Made by a program: the position numbers and the translations under genes. From Marsupella aquatica (taxonomy: Eukaryota > Marchantiophyta): a stretch of DNA of 64,000 nt. Below the pieces are notes generated by a model. The model ran no database searches. It worked only from the letters and a program-made list of their open reading frames with translations, and had not been told where the DNA came from. Positions 56,299 to 64,000 of this stretch are shown here, piece after piece; the first letter of the stretch is position 1, and each line of letters begins with the position of its first letter. The stretch lies in assembly GCA_973895155.1 (NCBI GenBank), contig OZ316899.1:13020001-13084000 (forward strand), in the 5' to 3' direction.

Positions 56299-57703
56299 GA
56301 GATGGACAGAGAAAAGGCAGCACTCATGCCTAACCACAGCAGGGCAGAGTCGGTACACGCATCTATGCATAAATCCTCATCTAGTACAAAGGTTGGGTTA
56401 GTACAATCTTGTACCCTGGATGCATCTCACACGTTGAGCCATAATGGAGCTTTGAAGAACTACAAACTTAGTGGGAGGAAAGGACGGAGACCGAGCTTGT
56501 TTGAACTTTGACTTCGAGATGCTATTGCCGTTGGGAATGTAGAATCTTTCTTTCCAAAATTGAACACCGCTGTAACTCAACCACACTTGCGTGAGTTCTC
56601 ATCCGCGGATCCACTTAGCGGAGATGTAGAAACGGTTCCAATGAAACGCGGGAAGGCCGCTGCTGGCCATCATGTTGTAGTAGAAGATTCCCACCGGCCT
56701 GACATTGTTTTGGTAACCAGACCAAAGAAGAGGAAGTTCAGGGGGATTGCGAATAGGGACGCGCGCAAACTTGAAAAGCCAGGATGCTGAAGTTGTGGAT
56801 CTATCCAACGATGGCTCTTGTGGCTCGGGAAAACCAGATGTTGTCATTGTGGAACCCCAAAAGACGAGGTCAACCCCACGTCTAGAGCCCGTGAGAAGAC
56901 GTGTTCAGGAAAGTGATTTGGTTCCAAGCATGTTCTTTTTGGCTCGCATCTCAACGATTAGTAAGAGTCCGGGTTGTTGAGGTGCATTCAAAGGCAAGGA
57001 ACGGGGAGTATGTACTCAATTTATTAGAGAGGCAGGACTAAAAGTAAGCGGATTAGGCATTGTCGGTATCTGTTGGCTGGCTGGGAGTAAATTTAACGAA
57101 CCAGGTGTTCCATATCCGTATTGGTTTTGCCCAAACAACCAGTGTTGCACAAAATCATCTTTGCCATTTATTATCGGTGTTTTACCACCACTGCCTTCAA
57201 AGTTTTATGTCTCTTGTGGAACTAATCTTACAGAAGAAGAGGTCCTGTTCTTGCACAACAATGGAGTGGACGTCATTTTTGGTGAAGATGTTATGAATGA
57301 ATTGGTGAGTGTTGGCGACATCATAATGGATTTGAACACATACCCAAAGCGGATAGATCCTACAATGCCTGATGAGCGTGGTACTCGATGCAATGGTCAG
57401 ACAAGGCAAAGGAGGTCAGACACCTCCAAGTACACTGCCACATGTATCCATAATGCTAAGACCGAGGCAATTGTGTGCACATCAATGAGGAGAATCAAAA
57501 CAGGGAATGCTACAGGCGTGAGGCTCATGGTGAACAACACTTGCAGGGGCCAAACTTCAATACATTGCGTACAGATCTGTGTCTTCCCAAGTTGCTCCTG
57601 CAAGGATTTCATGTACAGGGAGTCTATGGGAAGAGCCTACTTCCCGTGCAAGCACTTGTACTGCTGCTTTGCAAACATCTTGAAAAGGAATATCGACACG
57701 GAT

Positions 57704-58850
57704 CAATGTGTTAACCAACCAATCTTGACTCTAACTGAGGTCAGCAACCTTGTATCAAATGCGGGTATTGTTTGATCTTGGCGACCTCCGCCAACATGAA
57801 CAGGTTTCCTTCCTCATTGTATCTTGGAGACCCTCGCCAACATTGTATTTTGGAGACCCTCGCCGACATAGTATTTCGGAGACCCTCGTCAACATTTACC
57901 AAATAGCCAAATAGGGTCACCTGTTTTGGGCCTAGGGTTTAGGGTTTAGGAAAAATGACCGTTTTATGTGACCGATATTATGTATCAACGGTTCCTATGA
58001 ATGGATGAATGTGTTAACCAACCAATCTTGACTCTAACTGAGGTCAGCAACCTTGTATCAAATGCGGGTATTGTTTGATCTCGGCGACCTCCGCCAACAT
58101 GAACAGGTTTCCTTCCTCATTGTATCTTGGAGACCCTCGCCGATATTGTATTTTAGAGACCCTTGCCGACATAGTATTTCGGAGACCCTCGTTGACATTT
58201 ACCAAATAGCCAAATAGGGTCACCTGTTTTGGGCCTAGGGTTTAGGGTTTAGGAAAAATGACCATTTTATGTGACCGATCTTATGTATCAACGGTTCCTA
58301 TGAATGGATGAATGTGTTAACCAACCAATCTTGACTCTGAGGTCGGCAACCTTGTATCAAATGCCGTTTTGTCTGATCTTGGTGACCTCTGCCGACATGA
58401 ACAGGTTTCCTTCCTCGTTGTATCTCAGAGACCCTCGCCGACATTGTATTTCTGAGACCCTCGCCGATAGGGTATTTTGGAGACCCTCGTCGACATTGTA
58501 TTTTGGAGACCCTCGCCGACATTTACCAAACAGCTGATTAGGGTCACCTGTGTTGGGCCTAGGGTTTAGGGTTTAGGGAAAATGACCAACCAATCTTGAC
58601 TCTGAGGTCGGCAAACTTGTATCAAATGCCGGTATTGTCTGATTTGGGCGACCTCCGCCGACATGAACAGGTTTCCTTCCTCATTGTATCTTGGAGACCC
58701 TCGCCAACATTGTATTTTGGAGACCCTTGCTGACATTTACCAAACAGCCAAATAGGGTCACCTATTTTGGGCCTAGGGTTTAGGGTTTAGGGTTTAGGAA
58801 AAATGACCGTTTTATGTGACCAATATTATGTATCCGTTGTCCTAGTCGGT
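57704..58850 (+). repeat. Four ~300-bp tandem units with transposase tail and telomere-like motif
   Basis: TGTGTTAACCAACCAATCTT starts at 57704, 58010 and 58313, with a shortened fourth unit near 58587. Each unit repeats the last ~25 codons of transposase II, a palindrome II site (57775, 58078, 58376, 58642), two to four ~30-bp subunits reading GGAGACCCTCGCCGACAT, and a GGGTTTAGGGTTTAGG block like plant telomere repeats. Amplified 3' end of element II. Confidence 0.85.
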
Positions 58851-58946
58851 TTAGTGTTTAGGGTTTGCTATGGACAGGGTCACATTAGGAGGGTAGACCA
58901 TTGGCCCGCTCTCAGATTAGGCATGTTTCTTAGTTACAAACTTACT

Positions 58947-59267
58947 ATGGATCGCGGCGCAGGCAAACGTGAGCTTTTGATTGATAGGACACAACAAAAG
59001 CTTAGATTGGAATTGGTGACGCTTTTGGCTAGTAAGGAACAAGACCATGCTCGCATTTGGAATCCTCGTTATCCCCTACAATGTCACCCCCCAGTGAGTA
59101 ACTTGATTCCAGGGTTGCCTGATGATGTTGTGGAGTTGCACATCTGGCCCCGGATTTGGTCAATGCTCAAAGGTGTCACAGTTTTGGATCCAGTTTGGGA
59201 TGGTCATCACCCAGTGAAGACTCTCTTCCTGACGGTGCAATCAGTTGCTCATATCAACAGGAAATAG
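58947..59267 (+). CDS. F-box-like protein fragment 1
   Basis: 106 residues from ATG 58947. A charged N-terminal helix, then NLIPGLPDDVVELHIWPRIW, which fits the start of an F-box (L-x-P-x-L-P-D-D). The rest of the box is lost or different. The same family as 60214-60642. An F-box would recruit SKP1/cullin ubiquitin ligase; that is inference from the motif alone. 59268-59810 has only short broken frames. Confidence 0.5.
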   Translation: MDRGAGKRELLIDRTQQKLRLELVTLLASKEQDHARIWNPRYPLQCHPPVSNLIPGLPDDVVELHIWPRIWSMLKGVTVLDPVWDGHHPVKTLFLTVQSVAHINRK

Positions 59268-59810
59268 AGACATTTGATAACAAACTCCATACTATGGGTT
59301 GCAATGACTACAACTATAGCATTTTGTCGCGTAAGATGGCCTACTGTGACCCCTTTGTTCTTTCGAGATTCAGTGAGAGCCTTCCCACCGAGCGATGTTT
59401 GGAGTCGGTTGTCTGATAGTATCTTAAATGGAAGCATTGATTCTTGGTTGTGATGTGCTTCAGAGGAAGTGGACTGCTACCTCTCAATATATGGTCTTGA
59501 GCAAGCGCGAGTAGAGTCTTGGAAAAGGACTTGTGTTGATAACTGGTACATTGAACAGGTTCAAGAAAAACTTGATAATGGTATTCCTGTTAATCGTGAC
59601 AATTTTTAGCGACATCGACTGAGCACCAATGTGAAAGCTGTTTGCCCACATTGAATGCCATGTCAAATATCATCCTGCATTAGATTGATCTAGTGTCATC
59701 TCGTCATAATTTTAGTGTAATAGACCAATTAGAACAATTTTGTACAAAAAAAATTGAATAGTATAAGTTTGGACGTTTTTTGAGCGGAATCTCAGTGCGG
59801 TGTTCCCGTT

Positions 59811-60030
59811 ATGTTAGTGACCTCTTCAACATACATAGCAGTACACAATTGTCCTTCTCATGTTGGCGAGAGTCTCTGAGATGTGTCTTGTAGAGGTCGT
59901 TTACCATCACTTTTGTCCTTGTGAAATCGGCCAGAGTCTTTGAGATAAGTCTACTATATTGTGTTGACAAATTGGCGGGCACAATCTGCAAAATCTCATA
60001 GACCCTCTCTGAGATGGATAACATATAGGA
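59811..60030. repeat. Cluster of family II palindrome words
   Basis: 59811-59832 is ATGTTAGTGA, CC, TCTTCAACAT, a degenerate 10-2-10 palindrome. GTTGGCGAGAGTCTCTGAGAT, GGCCAGAGTCTTTGAGATAA and ACCCTCTCTGAGATGG variants follow up to 60030. Confidence 0.6.
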
Positions 60031-60213
60031 GACCCCGTAATATATCGAACAATCCCATAATATTTAGATAATGTTTTTTTTTAGTTCATTTGCTCCTAGC
60101 AATCAAACCATAAATTTTGGGCAAAATGTGTGAGGTCAATCATCCATATCACTATTCACTCTTTGGTCGCCTTATCATGGAGGTCTCTACTTGACACTAT
60201 TCTCTTGTTCAAC

Positions 60214-60642
60214 ATGGAAGGATCCAATGCGCAGAGGTGTTATCATGAGAAGTGCGCTGCACGGCTTGAGAAGTTCAGGACGACCATTACTGAGCTAAAA
60301 TTGATAGCTCTTTCCGATAAGTTGTCAATATGGAGTTCTCCGGGGAGTTTTGGGGGTGAGCCTATGCGTTATCCATTGCGCAGTCAGGAAGCCCAAAAGC
60401 AGAGTCTCATCCCTGGCCTCCCGGATGATCTGATGGAGGGACACATTTGGCCTCTACTTCGAAATAGATTTGAATGTGCAAATGCTCATGGCAGAGATGA
60501 TAATGCTACATTCAACGCAATCAACAACATGCGTGTATTGTCAAGAGTTAGTAGGAAATGGAGATTCCTAATGACTCACTCGAAGGGATGGGCAGCCATA
60601 AAAGTGCTGCTGGACATTGTTGAAAACATATCTGAAAATTGA
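60214..60642 (+). CDS. F-box-like protein 2
   Basis: 142 residues from ATG 60214. A coiled N-terminus (CAARLEKFRTTITELKLIAL), then SLIPGLPDDLMEGHIWPLLR, an Asn-rich insert, and MRVLSRVSRKWRFLMTHS, which together fit a complete F-box (LPDDL ... W ... LSRVSRKWRFL). A further block on the same strand (about 60790-60940: DELGRVKLWVENRLHTLLWC) may be its C-terminus behind an intron or break. Not seen in element I; it may be cargo of element II or a neighbouring gene. Confidence 0.55.
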   Translation: MEGSNAQRCYHEKCAARLEKFRTTITELKLIALSDKLSIWSSPGSFGGEPMRYPLRSQEAQKQSLIPGLPDDLMEGHIWPLLRNRFECANAHGRDDNATFNAINNMRVLSRVSRKWRFLMTHSKGWAAIKVLLDIVENISEN

Positions 60643-60949
60643 CATTGGACTCGACACTCAACCACGTCCACGTTTTGAGTCCTCTTGCATTAAATTCCTC
60701 CTATTGATGCCCTCGCGATGATGTCACCTATATCATTGAAGTCTTGGGTGGCAATATTATGTTTGGAGGATAGAGAGATATGAGAGGGATCTGTATGACA
60801 ATTTCTTTGACAAGGATGAGCTTGGAAGGGTCAAGCTATGGGTGGAGAACAGGCTACACACATTGTTGTGGTGTGACGATGTAGCGAGTTGGGAGAGCAA
60901 CAATCCTGATAGTGGGTACGGGCTTCATAGTGATGACATTTGATCATTT

Positions 60950-62100
60950 AGGGTTTAGGTCGGCCGCCATTGTTGGTTTAAGTTTAGTTTAGAAGAATTT
61001 ATCCTCACCCCTGGTAGTTTTGGTTCAGATTTTGTAACATGGACAAATTGTGGAAAGCCTTTTCTGAGGAAGTGTTCTAAAGGAGTATTCAATCTACATT
61101 TTTCAAACCTTTTGAAACCTTTTAAGCGACAAATGAAGTTATTTACAGAAGACGAAGGAGTTAAAGCTCTAAAACTGCTTTCACATTGAAGGATCCTTTT
61201 TAATCGACAATTGCTTTTACATCGAAAGAATCGTTCAGGCGTTTTTAGTTGGATTTTGATTCAACTTCTCTTAAACCGTTTTCCCTCTCCCTTTTTCTAC
61301 CCGAGCTCATTAGATAGAACTTAGTTTAGCCAAAACTACTTTAGTTATCATTAGGCGATTTAATTTAGGAAAGTAGTTCAAACCACTTACCTCTTCAGAT
61401 CTTCCATCAGTAGTTAGTTTTTAGGTAGTTAGAAAACCTTTTCAGATCTCTTTGATCTGTGAGGGAGTATTACAATTGAACTCCCAGGCAAATTTGCCTT
61501 GTCATTTTTCTTTGGAAACGGTTTGTGACCAAGTATGGGTCTTTTCCTCGTGCCAAATTGGGCGTAGGAGGGAGAATCGTTGAATAAGAAAATGCACCAT
61601 TAAAATTTCACTATTGTTCATGAATTCCTCATTACTTTCTCGTAAACTTTGGAATGGGTGAACATCTTTTAAGAAAACGTTTCTTGAGTTTTGCATGGAA
61701 AATATGAGTAAATTTTGAAATCTAGAGTTTAGAGAATTGTAATGACACTCCTAATGTAAAACCGATCTCTATGGAGTATATGGAATTTAGGAGTGAAATG
61801 AAAATCAAACTTCTATGGAGAAAGAACGATAATCAGAGAGATTCCATACCAAAACAATTAAACAGAAATATGTTATATGTCTTTTAGCAAGTATGATAAA
61901 ATAGAGATCCTTTAAGATCTCAAAAACAGTAATACCGTCATAAATCGATTTCCTTTATTCCTTACGGGAACGAATTCGAGTTTCTAAGATACATTTTATA
62001 CAAGTTTCATCTAAAACACTTACCACACAAATTTTGTACAAGTTTGTGATTAATAAATGACTTGACATTTGCACAACAAACATGTTTGGCACAGTGTTTT
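60950..62100. other. Gene-poor AT-rich stretch
   Basis: Nothing supported. It separates the F-box-like gene from the palindrome arrays. Confidence 0.5.
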
Positions 62101-62104
62101 TTCA

Positions 62105-62520
62105 ATGTCGGCTACCTCACCGACATGCAAAACTCAGCTTGGGTCTCTGAGATGAATCTTGGTCAGATCTTGGCGGCCTTCTCCGAGATATACTGGCATA
62201 CGTCAAATCGCTGCATGTATGTCAGATCATCAATGTCGACCACCTCGCCGACATGCAAAACTTGGCGAGGTCTCTGAGATGAATCTTGGTAAAATCTCAG
62301 CGGTCTTCTCCGAGATATACTGGCGTACATCAAATCACTGGACGTACGTCAGATCGCCAATGTCGACCACCTCGCCGACATGCAAAACTCGGCGAGGGTC
62401 TCTAAGATGATTCTTGGCCAGATCTCGGCGGCCTTCTCCAAGATATGCTGGCATATGTCAGATTGCTGGACATACGTCAGATCGCCAATGACATGCAAAA
62501 CTTGGCGAGGGTCTCTGACA
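62105..62520. repeat. ~127-bp tandem array of family II palindromes
   Basis: Units marked by CGACATGCAAAACT at 62121, 62249, 62376 and a partial near 62492. Each unit opens with a 22-bp palindrome of 10-bp arms around CC (62105-62126, 62233-62254, 62360-62381; right arms such as TCGCCGACAT), then GGCGAGGGTCTCTGAGAT and a second inverted repeat ATCTCGGCGGCCTTCTCCGA. Confidence 0.85.
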
Positions 62521-62573
62521 CATTTTGCGGTTTTGAGCAGGCAACTTAGTTTTGAGCACGCAGCTGAGTGAAG

Positions 62574-62590
62574 TTGGCGACCCTCGCCAA
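62574..62590. repeat. Family II palindrome site
   Basis: TTGGCGACCCTCGCCAA: perfect 7-bp arms around CCC. Confidence 0.75.
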
Positions 62591-62768
62591 GATCTTTTCC
62601 CAACACAAAACAGCCAAGCGTAGCGTCTAACCCGCCAAGGAGAGACAATGTATGAAGTTTCCAAAACAATTATAGTAAAGATCAAGTTGGTGGTCTCGCT
62701 GACATTCTATTTTGGTCGCATTAATGTGTACGAAAAGGACATATTGGGTCTGCTTGAATGATTTTACG

Positions 62769-62790
62769 ATGTTGGCAAGTTTGCCGACAT
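62769..62790. repeat. Family II palindrome site
   Basis: Arms ATGTTGGCAA and TTGCCGACAT around GT (9 of 10 pairs). Confidence 0.75.
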
Positions 62791-62840
62791 ATCCTTGCCA
62801 ATGTCAGAGACCTCGCCCACATCCCCTCACTGTGGACCCT

Positions 62841-62893
62841 TCACTGATATCAGTGACTGATATCAGTTATCAGTCACTGATAACTGGTGATGT
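62841..62893. repeat. Palindromic TCACTGATATCAGTGA block
   Basis: A perfect 16-bp palindrome TCACTGATATCAGTGA at 62841-62856, followed by further ATCAGT / ACTGAT repeats in both directions. Confidence 0.7.
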
Positions 62894-62903
62894 TACCTAT
62901 CTC

Positions 62904-63199
62904 AAAAGGACTATAGTCCTTGGAAAAGGAGTATAGTCCTCGAAAAAGGAGTAGTCCTTGGAAAAGGAGTAGAGTCCTTGGAAAATGAGTAGAGTCCTTG
63001 ACAAAGGACTATAGTCCTCGGAAAAGGAGTAGAGTCCTTGGAAAAGGAGTAAAGTCCTTGAGAAAGGACTCTAGTCCTTGGCAAAGGAGTAAAGTCCTTG
63101 AGAAAGGACTCTAGTCCTTGGCAAAGGAGTATAGTCCTTGGAAAAGGAGTATAGTCCTTGAGAAAGGACTATAGTCCTCGGAAAACGAGTATAGTCCTT
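62904..63199. repeat. Array of ~14 palindromic 20-21-bp units
   Basis: Units of the form AAAGGAGTATAGTCCTTGG. Many contain AAGGACTATAGTCCTT, a perfect palindrome. Degenerate copies continue to about 63320. The single-strand folding potential is very high. Confidence 0.85.
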
Positions 63200-63565
63200 T
63201 TATACGGTCCTTTGGAAGGACTATTAAGGTCCTTGGGGAAGGACTACAGTCCTGACCATAGACCTTCGTCAGTTAAGGACTATTAATAGTCCTTGACTAG
63301 GGACTACTAACAGTCTTTAGTCCACAAAAATTATTCAAATCTTACCTTTACAACACACTGGGTACTTGTAGCGATCACAATGGCTGACTAGCTAAAAAGG
63401 AAAACTACTCATCAAGGAGTGGAGATAAGAGTTCAATCAAATCTGGCAAAATGGACATAACAGTTACATCAATCACATAGAGTTTCTCACCTGTGTATCC
63501 TCCAGCCAGTGCACTTGATGTGTTTGAACCATTTTCCATCCTATCGCAATCTGGCTTCATTATTC

Positions 63566-64000
63566 TTACATGGAGAAAATCCTAGTATGAGTTTCCCAAA
63601 AGTGTTCCACCTGGATTCGAACTTCATCAGAAATCTTGTCTTGACGTACCTTTCTTTCCCCCATAGGATACATTTTTTTACTGTCTGCATCAATCTGTAT
63701 CCTCATCTTAGATACTCTATGAAGATTTTGCCGTTGTATACCCAAAGCTTTCGCTAGAGAGGTCTGCTGCCTTTTATCTACACATGTCTTTCCTACAAGT
63801 GCTGACAAAACTTGGTACTTTGCAGCCAGGTGGTCTTTGTGCTTCCCTGGCTTCACTATGCTCAAGGTTTTTCTCACATCAATCAATGCAGCAGCTACAG
63901 CCCCATCTACTTTAGGTGAACCTAGTCGTGTCGGCTGGTACTTCTTCAAATACTTGTGTAACCAGACCCTAGATAGTACTGCCCTCCTTGCACCTAGATT
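63566..64000 (-). CDS. Partial gene with helix-turn-helix-like domain, unknown family
   Basis: Open on the minus strand from the right edge to 63566 with no ATG seen, so the start is outside. It contains KYQVLSALVGKTCVDKRQQT, then SLAKALGIQRQNLHRVSKMR, which has the spacing of a helix-turn-helix, and a C-terminal QVEHFWETHTRIF. The frame ends in TAA overlapping a GTAAGA donor, so this is probably a single exon of a longer gene. Possibly of transposon origin, by its setting only. 63321-63565 has no gene. Confidence 0.45.
   Translation of the reverse strand, partial: NLGARRAVLSRVWLHKYLKKYQPTRLGSPKVDGAVAAALIDVRKTLSIVKPGKHKDHLAAKYQVLSALVGKTCVDKRQQTSLAKALGIQRQNLHRVSKMRIQIDADSKKMYPMGERKVRQDKISDEVRIQVEHFWETHTRIFSM

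Larger units (their letters stand above)
54080..57775 (+). pseudogene. MULE-type DDE transposase with SWIM finger, element II
   Basis: Diverged homologue of the element I transposase. A repeat-bearing N-terminus (54080-54540), VFELPPFTGPYSKGCFFLGM, CLGSLRCMHRDCE, SFCMRPPRCIVGCPSEMYYI; core Asp in SWVMSDVMHCI; Asp in CGFMADNAAARWNAIRNEFW; the RFDAFHWAQLVQRM helix; an intron (56140-56298); Glu in SRAESVHASMHK; VVDLSNDGSCGSG; FCPNNQCCTKSS; and a SWIM finger CSC ... CKH (57595-57655), with QICVFPSCSCKDF before it. The natural stop is at 57773. Lesions: four stops in the N-terminal repeats, a frame slip at 55423, TGA at 56509, and a slip near 56770. Confidence 0.8.

Noticed and set aside
57790-58770. 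CRISPR-like array
   Set aside because: The repeats are ~300-bp tandem units with 30-bp subunits, no unique spacers and no cas genes, in a eukaryotic setting.
57940-58800. True telomere or chromosome end
   Set aside because: Only two or three TTTAGGG-like words per unit, interstitial, with transposon sequence on both sides.
1-64000. tRNA and rRNA genes
   Set aside because: I looked for conserved tRNA A/B boxes and rRNA blocks and saw none I could support.

Overview
The window looks like repeat-dense heterochromatin of a streptophyte (a charophyte alga such as Chara, or a bryophyte). That is inference. It rests on spliceosomal introns of about 90-160 bp with GTAAGT-type donors, plant-style TGGCGC primer sites on the Ty3/gypsy elements, Ty1/copia and MULE-type transposons, and interstitial TTTAGGG-like repeats. 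I see no intact host housekeeping gene. Almost everything is a transposon, nested in other transposons.

Left part (1-33.8 kb). Gypsy copy A (1-12964, its 5' LTR cut by the window edge) sits inside the reverse transcriptase gene of a copia element (12965-about 15520). Gypsy copy B (17363-33459) sits inside an old minus-strand gene relic (15800-17362 plus 33460-33740). A solo LTR of the same gypsy family (25750-29681, minus strand, target duplication CATAG) sits inside the integrase of copy B. These LTRs are about 3.9 kb and carry their own promoter TATA box and an open-frame relic of about 800 codons (N-terminal domain, proline-rich middle, conserved domain, long coiled coil), which is unusual for a gypsy LTR.

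Middle (34-53.3 kb). Fragments of other retroelements flank and are apparently split by a 10.4 kb DNA transposon, element I (38191-48573, 14-bp terminal inverted repeats). Element I has a leftward gene for a ParB-like domain plus a C-terminal beta-class amino-methyltransferase signature, a divergent rightward MULE-type DDE transposase with a SWIM zinc finger, and a third small acidic gene. Its non-coding parts (introns, the divergent promoter, the 3' intergenic stretch) carry an 18-bp palindrome, GCTAGCGA-NN-TCGCTAGC, at nine or more sites.

Right part (53.3-64 kb). A second, diverged transposase of the same family (54080-57775) shares one intron position with element I. It is accompanied by a different palindrome family with the same layout and the same GCGA-NN-TCGC core but other outer arms (ATGTCG), placed in the same intron, directly after the stop codon and in tandem arrays up to 62.8 kb. 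Two F-box-like gene fragments, telomere-like tandem repeats, an array of palindromic 20-mers and one partial helix-turn-helix gene at the right edge complete the window.

The most interesting system is the pair of transposons with element-specific palindromes, one of which carries a ParB-methyltransferase. By layout it resembles the sequence-specific anti-silencing systems known from Arabidopsis VANDAL MULEs, but with a candidate DNA-modifying enzyme.
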